The translations under genes were made by a program, and so were the position numbers. From JAGOCV01 sp049445855 (GTDB lineage: Bacteria; Pseudomonadota; Gammaproteobacteria; Burkholderiales; Burkholderiaceae_C): a stretch of DNA of 64,000 bases. A model generated the notes under the pieces. It was not told where the DNA came from, searched no databases, and was given only the letters and a program-made list of their open reading frames with translations. The DNA is taken from assembly GCF_049445855.1 (NCBI RefSeq), contig NZ_JBMSDV010000004.1, positions 62,001 through 126,000 on the forward strand, given 5' to 3'. Position 1 is the first letter of the stretch; each line of letters begins with the position of its first letter. This document shows positions 16,175 to 24,627 of this stretch, piece after piece.

Positions 16175-16204
16175 GGCCCGGCGCTGCGTTTGCAGGACCG
16201 GGCC
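16175..16204 (-). terminator. Hairpin downstream of gyrB
   Basis: GGCCCGG pairs with CCGGGCC, with an inner CTGC/GCAG stem and a GTTT loop, 23 bp after the gyrB stop. No U-tract follows, so it may act as a 3'-end stabiliser rather than an intrinsic terminator. The 5' arm overlaps the second ATGTAGGACGGC motif. Confidence 0.45.
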
Positions 16205-16227
16205 GCGCCGGGTAACAACTGCCTGGC

Positions 16228-18834
16228 TCAGACGTCGATGTTGGCCGCCCGCAGGGCATTGGACTCGATGAAGTCGCGGCGCGGCTCCACCTCGTCGCCC
16301 ATCAGCATGGTGAACACCCGGTCGGCTTCGATGGCGTCGTCGATCTGCACCTTGAGCAGGCGGCGCACTTCGGGGTCCATCGTCGTTTCCCAGAGCTGCT
16401 CGGGGTTCATTTCGCCCAGACCCTTGTAGCGTTGGCGCGAAGTGCCGTTCTCGGCCTGGCCGATCAGCCAGCTCATGGCCTGGCGGAAGTCGCTGACCTT
16501 CTCGTCCTTCTGCTTCTCGCCTTCGCCGCGCATCACCTTCGCGCCGTCGCCCAGCAGGCCGCGGAAGGTCTGCGCCGCCTCGGCCAGCGCCGCGTAGTCC
16601 GCGCCGTGCACGAAGTCCTGCGTGATGACGCTGCTCTTCACGTTGCCGTGATGGCGCCGGCTGATGCGCAGGATGGGCTTGTCGGTGCGCACGTCGAACT
16701 CACCCGCCACTTCGGCAGGCACACCGCTGACCGACAGCTCCCGCAGCTTGGCCTGCAGCGCCACGGCGGAGGCTTCGGCTTCGGCCACCGAGTCGAGGTT
16801 GAGCGACACGCCGTCGGCAATCGCACGCAGCGCCTCGGCATCCATGAAGCCGCCCAGGCGCGCGATCACCGCCTCGGAAATCTGGTGCTTGCGCGCGAGT
16901 TCGGCCAGCGTTTCGCCGCTGATCGTCTGCGCGGCAGCGCCACCAGTGAAGACCGATGCGCCGTTGAGCGCCACGCGCAGCAGGAAGCCGTCGAGCGCGG
17001 AAGCGTCCTTGAGGTACAGCTCTTCCTTGCCGGCCTTCACCTTGTAGAGCGGCGGCTGCGCGATGTAGATGTGGCCACGTTCCACCAGCTCGGGCATCTG
17101 GCGGTAGAAGAAGGTCAGCAGCAGCGTGCGGATGTGCGCGCCGTCCACGTCGGCGTCGGTCATGATGATGATGCGGTGGTAGCGCAACTTGTCGACGTTG
17201 AAGTCGTCGGCACCGCCAGTTCCACCACCGCCACCAGCCTTGCCGATGCCGGTACCCAGCGCCGTGATGAGCGTGAGGATTTCGTTGGAGGTCAGCAGCT
17301 TCTCGTAGCGCGCCTTCTCCACGTTCAGGATCTTGCCGCGCAGCGGCAGGATGGCCTGGAACTTCCGGTCGCGGCCCTGCTTGGCGGAACCACCGGCAGA
17401 GTCACCCTCGACGATGTAGATCTCGCACATCGCCGGATCTTTTTCCTGGCAATCCGCCAGCTTGCCCGGCAGGCCCATGCCGTCGAGCACGCCCTTGCGG
17501 CGTGTCATTTCACGCGCCTTGCGTGCGGCTTCGCGTGCCTTGGCAGCTTCGACGATCTTGCCGCAGATGATCTTCGCGTCGTTGGGGCGCTCCTGCAGGT
17601 AGTCGTTGAGTGCGCGGGCCACGATGTCTTCCACCGGCGCACGCACTTCGCTGGACACCAGCTTGTCTTTCGTCTGGCTCGAGAACTTCGGCTCGGGCAC
17701 CTTCACCGACAGCACGCAGCACAGGCCTTCGCGCATGTCGTCGCCGCTGATCTCGACCTTGGCCTTCTTCGCGAATTCCTGCTCTTCGATGTACTTGTTG
17801 ATGACACGCGTCATCGCCGCACGCAGGCCGGTCAGGTGGGTACCGCCGTCACGCTGCGGGATGTTGTTGGTGAAGCAGAGCACGCTCTCGTTGTAGCCGT
17901 CGTTCCACTGCATCGCCACTTCGACGCCGATGCTGGTGCCGGCGATGCCGCCGTAACTGTCCGCAGGCCGCTCACCGATCGCATGGAACACCGTCGGGTG
18001 CAGCACGCGCTTGCCGGCATTGATGAAGTCCACGAAGCCCTTCACACCGCCCGCACCGGAGAAGTCATCGCTCTTGCCGCTGCGTTCGTCGAGCAGGCGG
18101 ATGCGCACGCCGTTGTTCAGGAAGCTCAGTTCACGCAGGCGCTTGCTGAGGATTTCGTAATGGAAGTCGTTGTTCTGCTGGAAGATTTCGGTGTCCGGCA
18201 GGAAGTGCACTTCGGTGCCGCGCTTCTCGGTCTCACCCGTGACCTTCATGGGCGAGACTTCCGCGCCGCTCACCGTCTCGAGCAGACGGCCCTGCACTGC
18301 GCCCTTGGCGAATTCGAGCAGATGAACCTTGCCTTCGCGGCGCACCGTCAGGCGCAGCCACTTGGACAGCGCGTTCACGCAGGACACGCCCACGCCGTGC
18401 AGGCCACCCGACACCTTGTAGCTGTTCTGGTTGAACTTGCCGCCCGCGTGCAGTTCGGTCAGCGCGATCTCGGCCGCCGAGCGCTTGGGCTCGTGCTTGT
18501 CGTCCATCTTCACGCCGGTCGGGATGCCCCGGCCGTTGTCCACCACACTGATCGAGTTGTCGGTGTGGATCGTGACGACGATGTCGTCGCAATGACCAGC
18601 GAGCGCTTCGTCGATGGAGTTGTCCACCACCTCGAACACCAGGTGATGCAGGCCGGTGCCGTCCGACGTATCGCCGATGTACATGCCAGGCCGCTTGCGC
18701 ACAGCTTCCAGGCCTTCGAGGATCTGGATCGCGCCTTCGCCGTAACCCTCCGAAGCGCCTGCCTGGTTCGCGTCGATCTTGGGCTGGGTGGTGTAGCCCT
18801 CGCCGGTGTTCTGCTGCTGATTCTCTTCGGACAT
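16228..18834 (-). CDS. gyrB: DNA gyrase subunit B
   Basis: An 868-residue type IIA topoisomerase B subunit. The GHKL ATPase domain has EVVDNSIDEA, DNGRGIP and GGLHGVGVSCVNALS. The transducer domain includes the QTK-type loop QTKDKL. The TOPRIM domain has EGDSAGGSAKQGRD and DADVDGAHI, and the C-terminal region has QRYKGLGEMNPEQLW. Gyrase (A2B2) introduces negative supercoils. It follows dnaN in the leftward dnaA-dnaN-gyrB group. The ATG beginning MSEEN is preferred to a TTG five codons earlier by comparison with relatives, although its Shine-Dalgarno is poor. Confidence 0.97.
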   Translation of the reverse strand: MSEENQQQNTGEGYTTQPKIDANQAGASEGYGEGAIQILEGLEAVRKRPGMYIGDTSDGTGLHHLVFEVVDNSIDEALAGHCDDIVVTIHTDNSISVVDNGRGIPTGVKMDDKHEPKRSAAEIALTELHAGGKFNQNSYKVSGGLHGVGVSCVNALSKWLRLTVRREGKVHLLEFAKGAVQGRLLETVSGAEVSPMKVTGETEKRGTEVHFLPDTEIFQQNNDFHYEILSKRLRELSFLNNGVRIRLLDERSGKSDDFSGAGGVKGFVDFINAGKRVLHPTVFHAIGERPADSYGGIAGTSIGVEVAMQWNDGYNESVLCFTNNIPQRDGGTHLTGLRAAMTRVINKYIEEQEFAKKAKVEISGDDMREGLCCVLSVKVPEPKFSSQTKDKLVSSEVRAPVEDIVARALNDYLQERPNDAKIICGKIVEAAKAREAARKAREMTRRKGVLDGMGLPGKLADCQEKDPAMCEIYIVEGDSAGGSAKQGRDRKFQAILPLRGKILNVEKARYEKLLTSNEILTLITALGTGIGKAGGGGGTGGADDFNVDKLRYHRIIIMTDADVDGAHIRTLLLTFFYRQMPELVERGHIYIAQPPLYKVKAGKEELYLKDASALDGFLLRVALNGASVFTGGAAAQTISGETLAELARKHQISEAVIARLGGFMDAEALRAIADGVSLNLDSVAEAEASAVALQAKLRELSVSGVPAEVAGEFDVRTDKPILRISRRHHGNVKSSVITQDFVHGADYAALAEAAQTFRGLLGDGAKVMRGEGEKQKDEKVSDFRQAMSWLIGQAENGTSRQRYKGLGEMNPEQLWETTMDPEVRRLLKVQIDDAIEADRVFTMLMGDEVEPRRDFIESNALRAANIDV

Positions 18835-18902
18835 GTTCGATCGATTCAAAATTTCTTGGCAAGGAACTCTTTATTCCAGAACACCACGGAACCGGCTTTG
18901 CC

Positions 18903-18957
18903 AGGCCGTCGGTGTGGCCCCCTGAGGGGAGACGGCCGCCAGGCCGCTTCGGTGTGG
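18903..18957. repeat. Intergenic element with direct repeats between dnaN and gyrB
   Basis: AGGCCGTCGGTGTGG at 18903-18917 is repeated, with two extra bases, as AGGCCGCTTCGGTGTGG at 18941-18957. Between the copies lie two small palindromes, CCCC-TGA-GGGG and CGGCC-GCCA-GGCCG. The layout resembles GC-rich palindromic repeats scattered in Comamonadaceae genomes; I saw no second copy in this window. Confidence 0.4.
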
Positions 18958-18958
18958 A

Positions 18959-20065
18959 TCAAATCCGCATGGGCATCACGACGTACTTGAAGTTCGCGTT
19001 CTCAGGGATGGTGAGCAGCGCAGAACTGTTCGAATCCGCGAGTTCGACCTTCACCATCTCCTGGTCCATGTTGGCCAGCGCGTCGATGAGGTATGTGACG
19101 TTGAAGCCGATCTCGATGGCGTCGCCGCCATAGTCGATGTCGAGTTCGTCCACGGCCTCTTCCTGCTCGGCGTTGTTGCTCGCCACGCGCAGCGTGCCCG
19201 GCTCGATGTTCAGGCGCACGCCCTTGAACTTCTCGCTGGTCAGGATGGCGGTACGTTGCAGGCTGGCCAGCAGCGGCGCACGGCCCAGCGTGATGCTGTT
19301 CTTGTGGTTCTTCGGGATCACGCGGTTGTAGTCGGGGAACTTGCCCTCGACCAGCTTGGTGACGAACTCCATGCCGTCAAAGCTGAACTTGGCCTGGTTG
19401 TTCGCGAACTGCATCTCGATCGCGCCTTCGGCATCGCTCAGCAGGCGCTGCAGCTCGAGCACCGTCTTGCGCGGCAGGATCACTTCCTGGCGCGGCACTT
19501 CGACGTCGAGTGTGGCCGATGCGAACGCGAGGCGGTGGCCGTCCGTGGCCACCAGGCTCAACTGCTTGCCTTCGGCCACGAACAGGATGCCGTTGAGGTA
19601 GTAGCGGATGTCGTGCACGGCCATCGCGAACGAGACCTGGTTGAGCAGGTCCTTCAGCGTCTTCTGCGGCACGCTGAAGGCAGGACCGAAGTTGGCGGCT
19701 TCCTGCACCAGCGGGAAGTCCTCGGCCGGCAGCGTCTGCAGCGTGAACTTGCTCTTGCCGCCCTTGAGGATCAGCTTGGACTGCGAGGATTCCAGCGACA
19801 CCGTCTGGTCTGCAGGCATGGTGCGCAGGATGTCGATGAGCTTGCGGGCACCGACCGTGGTGGTGAAGCTGCCGCTATCGCCATCGAGTTCGGCCGTGGT
19901 GCGGATCTGGATCTCCAGGTCGCTGGTTGTCAGCTGCAATGAACTGCCCGTCTTGCGTATGAGCACATTGGCAAGGATGGGCAGTGTATGCCTGCGCTCC
20001 ACGATGCCAGCGACCGACTGCAGAACCGAGAGGACTTTGTCTTGTGTTGCCTTCAGGACGATCAT
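18959..20065 (-). CDS. dnaN: DNA polymerase III beta sliding clamp
   Basis: A 368-residue protein of the usual clamp length, beginning MIVLKATQDKVLSVLQSVAGIVERRHTLPILANVL-type sequence and ending with the conserved VVMPMRI. Three successive clamp domains are apparent. Two clamps form a ring that tethers polymerase III to DNA. The gene lies between dnaA and gyrB, with an AAGAGG site seven bases before the ATG. The 241-bp gap to dnaA is the probable origin. Confidence 0.97.
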   Translation of the reverse strand: MIVLKATQDKVLSVLQSVAGIVERRHTLPILANVLIRKTGSSLQLTTSDLEIQIRTTAELDGDSGSFTTTVGARKLIDILRTMPADQTVSLESSQSKLILKGGKSKFTLQTLPAEDFPLVQEAANFGPAFSVPQKTLKDLLNQVSFAMAVHDIRYYLNGILFVAEGKQLSLVATDGHRLAFASATLDVEVPRQEVILPRKTVLELQRLLSDAEGAIEMQFANNQAKFSFDGMEFVTKLVEGKFPDYNRVIPKNHKNSITLGRAPLLASLQRTAILTSEKFKGVRLNIEPGTLRVASNNAEQEEAVDELDIDYGGDAIEIGFNVTYLIDALANMDQEMVKVELADSNSSALLTIPENANFKYVVMPMRI

Positions 20066-20306
20066 GTCAACCTCTTCTTTAATTCTTTAAATCAAATTAG
20101 TAGTAGTAGATAAGGAACGCAGGGCGCTGGGGAAAACAGCATTTTCGCCTTTTTTATCAAGCACTTGCCATCTGGCTTTGCCTGTGTGCAGCCGTGCTTT
20201 CGCGCCGTACCGCGAATGGGGACAACCTGGCCGGAAAGCCGGCCCCTGTGGATAAGCAGGCACTTGTTCCAGAACTATCCCCAGAGTTGTTATCCAGTTC
20301 ATTCCT
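20066..20306. other. oriC: Probable chromosomal replication origin (oriC), dnaN-dnaA gap
   Basis: The gap contains an AT-rich tract (20078-20112) ending in four tandem TAG triplets (20098-20109), which match the DnaA-trio element used for strand opening. A perfect DnaA box, TGTGGATAA, is at 20247-20255. Weaker boxes are CTATCCCCA (20275-20283) and TTATCCAGT (20290-20298). A second AT-rich stretch is at about 20140-20157. Genes diverge around this region. The distance from the trio to the perfect box is about 135 bp, longer than in described origins, so a weaker box nearer the trio may be involved. Confidence 0.7.
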
Positions 20307-21719
20307 TCAGCCCTTGAGTGTCTGTTCCAGCACGTGCAACTGCTGGTTCAGCTCGGTGAGTTGCTGGCGTTCAGCCGAGATCTTGCGCACGGCATGAAGC
20401 ACGGTCGTGTGGTCACGGCCGCCGAAGAGTTCACCGATCTCGGGCAGGCTTTTCTGGGTGAGTTCCTTGGCCAGATACATGGCAATCTGGCGCGGCCGCG
20501 CGATGCTGGTCGGCCGCTTCTTCGAATACATGTCGGCGACCTTGATCTTGTAATAGTCGGCCACCGTCTTCTGGATGTTCTCGACGCTGATCTGCCGGTT
20601 CTGGATGGACAGCAGGTCACGCAGCGCTTCGCGTGCCAGCTGGATCGACACGTCCTTCTGGTTGAAGCGCGAGTACGCCAGGATCTTGCGCAGCGCGCCT
20701 TCGAGTTCGCGCACGTTGGAGCGGACGTTCTTCGCAACGAAGAATGCCACTTCTTCGGGCATCTCCGACGCTTCGGCCCGCGCCTTGTTGATCAGGATGG
20801 CCACGCGCATCTCGAGCTCGGGCGGCTCGATGGCCACGGTCAGCCCGGAGTCGAAACGCGAAACCAGCCGCTCGTGGATGTCCACCAGACCCTTGGGATA
20901 CGTGTCACTCGTCATCACGATGTGCGACTTCTTGGCCAGCAGCGCCTCGAACGCGTTGAAGAACTCTTCCTGCGTCCGGTCCTTGTTGGCGAAGAACTGC
21001 ACGTCATCGATGAGCAGCAGGTCCAGCGAGTGGTAGCGCTCCTTGAACTCGTCGAAAGTCTTGCGCTGGTAGGCCTTAACCACATCCGAGACGAACTGTT
21101 CGGCATGGATGTAGAGAACTTTGGCGTCTGCCCGGTCGGCCAGCAGCCGGTTACCCACAGCGTGCATCAGGTGGGTCTTGCCCAGACCGACGCCACCGTA
21201 GATGAACAGCGGGTTGTAGAGCTGGCCGGGGGTACCTGCCACGTGCATGGCTGCGGCACGGGCCATCCGGTTGGCCGTACCTTCGACCAGGGTGTCGAAG
21301 GTCAGGGCCGAATTCAGGCGAGACTTGAATGGCTGCAGGCTGCCATCGTCACCCAGACCCGCCGGTTCAGCCACAGACGAAACCTCGGAAGCAATGGGCG
21401 GTGAATAAGTACGGACGGGCGTTTCACGGGGGGTGAGCGCCAACTCGACCTGGATGGGTTGGCCGTAGAGCTTTTCGAGCAGGCTGGAGATGCGGCCGGC
21501 ATACTGGGCACGGATCCAGTCGAGCTTGAAGCGGTTGGCCACGAAAATCGTGACCTTGGAGAGGTCGCCAGCTACTTGCGCAGCCAGGGGCTTGATCCAG
21601 GTGTTGAACTGCTGTTCCGACAGTTCCTGAGCCAGCTGGTCAACGCAGGCCTGCCACAGGCTGAGGCCCACGTCCTGCCCGTTGCCAGCCGCCAGGCTGG
21701 GGTTTTGTCCCTCGGTCAT
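20307..21719 (-). CDS. dnaA: Chromosomal replication initiator DnaA
   Basis: A 470-residue AAA+ protein. Domain I covers about residues 15-90 (LWQACVDQLAQEL). Domain III has Walker A GGVGLGKTH, Walker B LLLIDDVQFF and the sensor/arginine-finger region RLVSRFDSG. Domain IV has the DNA-binding signature GGRDHTTVLHAVRKI. It binds DnaA boxes and melts the origin. DnaA boxes lie on both sides of the gene (20247 and 21784), allowing autoregulation. The ATG gives the normal MTEGQ-type start; the frame runs further upstream through sequence unlike DnaA. Confidence 0.97.
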   Translation of the reverse strand: MTEGQNPSLAAGNGQDVGLSLWQACVDQLAQELSEQQFNTWIKPLAAQVAGDLSKVTIFVANRFKLDWIRAQYAGRISSLLEKLYGQPIQVELALTPRETPVRTYSPPIASEVSSVAEPAGLGDDGSLQPFKSRLNSALTFDTLVEGTANRMARAAAMHVAGTPGQLYNPLFIYGGVGLGKTHLMHAVGNRLLADRADAKVLYIHAEQFVSDVVKAYQRKTFDEFKERYHSLDLLLIDDVQFFANKDRTQEEFFNAFEALLAKKSHIVMTSDTYPKGLVDIHERLVSRFDSGLTVAIEPPELEMRVAILINKARAEASEMPEEVAFFVAKNVRSNVRELEGALRKILAYSRFNQKDVSIQLAREALRDLLSIQNRQISVENIQKTVADYYKIKVADMYSKKRPTSIARPRQIAMYLAKELTQKSLPEIGELFGGRDHTTVLHAVRKISAERQQLTELNQQLHVLEQTLKG

Positions 21720-21860
21720 GAATGCTGTCGCTTTGTGGATATTCTTTATGGGAAGTACCCCGGATTGTAGCCTTTTCAAGGATTTATCCACAAGTTGGAG
21801 GACCATCCGTTCCGGATCCTGAAAAGTTGGAGCAGCGCATTGCAAAAGCCGCGCAAGACA
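21720..21860. promoter_or_regulatory. dnaA upstream region with DnaA boxes
   Basis: A perfect DnaA box TTATCCACA is at 21784-21792, and a one-mismatch box TGTGGATAT is at 21734-21742. They lie upstream of dnaA on the minus strand and upstream of the rpmH promoter on the plus strand. They fit dnaA autoregulation and may add to origin function. Confidence 0.65.
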
Positions 21861-21889
21861 TTGCCGGACCACAGGAATTTTGCGATAAT
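21861..21889 (+). promoter_or_regulatory. rpmH promoter
   Basis: TTGCCG (21861-21866) and GATAAT (21884-21889) are separated by 17 bp and sit 26 bp before the rpmH start codon, a good sigma-70-type promoter for the rpmH-rnpA-yidD-yidC operon. Confidence 0.7.
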
Positions 21890-21915
21890 CGCGGGTTCCC
21901 CAAAGGAAGTTAGAA

Positions 21916-22050
21916 ATGAAACGCACCTATCAAGCATCCAAGGTTCGCCGCGCTCGCACCCACGGCTTTCTCGTTCGCATGAAGACCCGTGGCGGCCGCG
22001 CCGTGATCAACGCCCGCCGCGCCAAGGGCCGCAAGCGCCTGGCCGTCTGA
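21916..22050 (+). CDS. rpmH: 50S ribosomal protein L34
   Basis: A 44-residue, very basic protein with the universal L34 sequence: MKRTYQASKVRRARTHGF, then MKTRGGRAVINARRAKGRKRL. It is a component of the large ribosomal subunit. AAAGGAAG lies 7 bp before the ATG. It opens the rightward operon and is followed after 16 bp by rnpA. Confidence 0.98.
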   Translation: MKRTYQASKVRRARTHGFLVRMKTRGGRAVINARRAKGRKRLAV

Positions 22051-22066
22051 GGCCCACGGGCCCACC

Positions 22067-22528
22067 GTGCAGCGTCTGAAAACGCGCCCGCAGTTCGAGG
22101 CGGTCATGTCAGGCAGCACGGTATCGCGCACAGTGCACTTCGCGCTGCACCGCGTGGCGCTTCCCACCGTGGAAGCCGTCGAGCAGCAAGCCATGCAACA
22201 AGCCGCAGGGCCTGGGTCTCCGAGACCGCAGGCCCTGTTTGCCGTGCAGGATGTCTGGATCGGTGCAGTCGTTCCCAAGCGCTGGGCCAAGCGGGCCGTG
22301 ACACGCAATGCCATCAAGCGCCAGATCTACAACGTGAGCGCGTCTTTCGAATCGCGTCTTCCGCAGGCCGCCCATGTGGTGCGGCTGCGTTCGACTTTCG
22401 ATCGACAGCAGTTTGCGAGCGCCACGTCGGATCGTCTTAAGCAGGCTGTGCGCGAAGAGTTGCAGCAGCTGTTTTCGCGCGTCGCCGGACCGCTGCGTGT
22501 GGACGCCACCCAAAGGGCTGCCGCATGA
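22067..22528 (+). CDS. rnpA: Ribonuclease P protein component
   Basis: A 153-residue basic protein that assists the RNase P RNA in tRNA 5' maturation. The start is a GTG giving MQRLKTRPQFEAVMSG. The RNR-type motif appears as KRAVTRNAIKRQIYNVSASF. An insertion of about 20 residues rich in Gln, Ala, Pro and Gly (EQQAMQQAAGPGSPRPQ) makes it longer than the 115-125 residues of many relatives. It overlaps yidD by 4 bp (ATGA). Confidence 0.95.
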   Translation: MQRLKTRPQFEAVMSGSTVSRTVHFALHRVALPTVEAVEQQAMQQAAGPGSPRPQALFAVQDVWIGAVVPKRWAKRAVTRNAIKRQIYNVSASFESRLPQAAHVVRLRSTFDRQQFASATSDRLKQAVREELQQLFSRVAGPLRVDATQRAAA

Positions 22529-22779
22529 TGCGCATGCTGCTCATCGGTGGGGTCAAGGGCTACCGGCTGTTGCTGAGTCCCTGGCTGGGCAGCGCCTGCC
22601 GGTTCGAGCCCACCTGTTCCGCCTACTCGCTGCAAGCCCTCGAACGCCATGGCGCGGCGATGGGCAGTTATCTCACCCTGGCACGCCTGGTGCGCTGCCA
22701 TCCCTGGTGCGAAGGTGGCCACGATCCCGTGCCTGCAGACCGTCCGCGCCTTTTCTCCCGGTTAATTTCCCCAAAGTAA
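22525..22779 (+). CDS. yidD: Membrane protein insertion efficiency factor YidD
   Basis: An 84-residue protein with the UPF0161 signature: YRLLLSPWLGSACRFEPTCSAYSLQALERHG, followed by RCHPWCEGGHDPVP. Its cysteines and position between rnpA and yidC are invariant in many bacteria. It associates with the inner membrane and aids YidC/Sec insertion. The start overlaps the rnpA stop. Confidence 0.96.
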   Translation: MMRMLLIGGVKGYRLLLSPWLGSACRFEPTCSAYSLQALERHGAAMGSYLTLARLVRCHPWCEGGHDPVPADRPRLFSRLISPK

Positions 22780-22785
22780 GTTTTC

Positions 22786-24528
22786 ATGAACGATATTCGC
22801 CGAACCATCCTGTGGGTGATCTTTGGTTTCTCCATGGTGCTGCTGTGGGACCAGTGGCAGGTCCACAACGGCCGCGCCGCGACCTTTTTTCCCTCGCCCC
22901 CCAAGGCCGAAGCTGTGGCCACCACGTCGACGCCCGAAACGCCCAGCGCGCCGGTGGCCAGTGCCTCGAGCAGCAGTTCATCGGTTCCCTCGGCGACCTC
23001 CACGCCCGCTGCCGGTGCCACGGGCGCTGCGGCGGTTCCCGGCGGCAGCCCGGTCGCGCCGACGCCGAGCGCGCCCGCGCGTGAACGCATCGAGGTCACC
23101 ACCGACGTGCTCAAGCTGAGCTTCGACACCGAAGGCGGGGCGCTGGTGCGCGGCGAGTTGCTCAAGCACGTCGACATGAACGACAAGACGCGCGACTTCG
23201 TGTTGTTCGACGAAAGCCGCGATCGCGTGTACCTCGCGCAGACCGGTCTCATCGGCGGCGCGTCACCGCTGCCCACGCACAAGACGCTCATGACGTTCAC
23301 CGGCGATCGTGCCCTGAAGGACGGCCAGGACGAACTGGTGCTGCGCTTCGAATCGCCCGAGCAGGGCGGCGCGAAACTGGTGAAGACCTACACGCTGCGG
23401 CGTGGCGCCTACGACATCGCCGTGCGCCACGACATCGTCAACACCGGCAGCGCACCGCTGGCCGCCCAGCTGTATCTGCAGCTCGTGCGCGACGGCAACA
23501 AGCCGCCGGGCGAGTCGTCGTTCTATTCGACCTTCACCGGCCCGGCCGTCTATACCGCCGAGAAGAAATTCCAGAAGATCGAGTTCTCCGACATCGAGAA
23601 AGGCAAGGCCGATTTCGTGAAGTCGTCTTCCGACGGCTACGTCGCCATGGTGCAGCACTACTTCGCAAGCGCCTGGCTGCTGGCCGACGGCATCAAGCGC
23701 GACCTGTTCATGCGCAAGGTGGACACGAACCTCTACTCCGTCGGCATGATCGCGCCGCTCGAACCGATCGCGCCCGGCGCGACGAAGACGGTTGAAGCGC
23801 GTCTCTTCGCGGGCCCGCAGGAAGAGAAGCTGCTCGAATCACTCACGCCCGGACTCGAACTCGTGAAGGACTACGGCTGGCTGACGATCCTGGCCAAACC
23901 GCTGTACTGGTTGCTCGACAAGCTGCACGGCTTCATCGGCAATTGGGGCTGGTCCATCGTGGCGCTGGTGCTCGTGCTCAAGATCCTGTTCTACTGGCTC
24001 AACGCGAAGGCGTACGCCAGCATGGCCAAGATGAAGGCCATCAACCCGAAGATCATGGAAATGCGCGAGCGGCTGAAGGACAAACCGCAGCAGATGCAGC
24101 AGGAGATGATGCGCATCTACCGCGAGGAGAAGGTCAATCCGATGGGCGGCTGCTTCCCCATCATGATCCAGATTCCCGTGTTCATCGCGCTGTATTGGGT
24201 GCTGCTGGCCAGTGTCGAGATGCGCAACGCGCCCTGGATCCTCTGGATCAAGGACCTGTCCACGCCCGACCCGTTCTTCATCCTGCCGGTGTTCATGACG
24301 CTCACCACGCTGCTGCAGACAGCGCTCAATCCCGCGCCGCCGGACCCGATGCAGGCCAAGCTGATGTGGCTGATGCCGCTCGTCTTCAGCGTGATGTTCT
24401 TCTTCTTCCCGGCCGGCCTGGTGCTGTACTGGATCACGAACAACGTGCTGTCGATCGCGCAGCAATGGATCATCAACACGCGCATGGGCGTGCCGCCGCA
24501 GTTCAACCTGCCGAAGTTCTCGTCCTGA
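22786..24528 (+). CDS. yidC: Membrane protein insertase YidC
   Basis: A 580-residue protein with one N-terminal transmembrane helix (residues 5-22), a long Ala/Pro/Ser linker, a large periplasmic beta-sandwich (about 100-340) and a C-terminal insertase core. The core starts at WLTILAKPLYWLLDKLHGFIGNWGW, contains the hydrophilic-groove Arg within MREERLK-type cytoplasmic loop sequence and NPMGGCFPIMIQIPVFIALYWVL, and ends with YWITNNVLSIAQQWIINTRMG. It inserts and folds inner-membrane proteins with or without SecYEG. It closes the rpmH operon before a terminator. Confidence 0.97.
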   Translation: MNDIRRTILWVIFGFSMVLLWDQWQVHNGRAATFFPSPPKAEAVATTSTPETPSAPVASASSSSSSVPSATSTPAAGATGAAAVPGGSPVAPTPSAPARERIEVTTDVLKLSFDTEGGALVRGELLKHVDMNDKTRDFVLFDESRDRVYLAQTGLIGGASPLPTHKTLMTFTGDRALKDGQDELVLRFESPEQGGAKLVKTYTLRRGAYDIAVRHDIVNTGSAPLAAQLYLQLVRDGNKPPGESSFYSTFTGPAVYTAEKKFQKIEFSDIEKGKADFVKSSSDGYVAMVQHYFASAWLLADGIKRDLFMRKVDTNLYSVGMIAPLEPIAPGATKTVEARLFAGPQEEKLLESLTPGLELVKDYGWLTILAKPLYWLLDKLHGFIGNWGWSIVALVLVLKILFYWLNAKAYASMAKMKAINPKIMEMRERLKDKPQQMQQEMMRIYREEKVNPMGGCFPIMIQIPVFIALYWVLLASVEMRNAPWILWIKDLSTPDPFFILPVFMTLTTLLQTALNPAPPDPMQAKLMWLMPLVFSVMFFFFPAGLVLYWITNNVLSIAQQWIINTRMGVPPQFNLPKFSS

Positions 24529-24546
24529 ACCCGGACAAACCTTCGC

Positions 24547-24572
24547 AAAAAGACCGCTGCGGCGGTCTTTTT
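24547..24572 (+). terminator. Rho-independent terminator after yidC
   Basis: AAAAAGACCGC and GCGGTCTTTTT around a TGCG loop, 18 bp after the yidC stop. Confidence 0.9.
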
Positions 24573-24627
24573 CGTTCATGGGCTCACCGGCCCCTCATCT
24601 GACTGACGTAAGCTAGACGCCACCACC

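Noticed and set aside
16432..18990. 852-codon open frame on the plus strand opposite gyrB
   Set aside because: It is the complement of the gyrB reading frame; GC-rich third positions keep it open. Its translation has no recognisable domain, while gyrB is certain.
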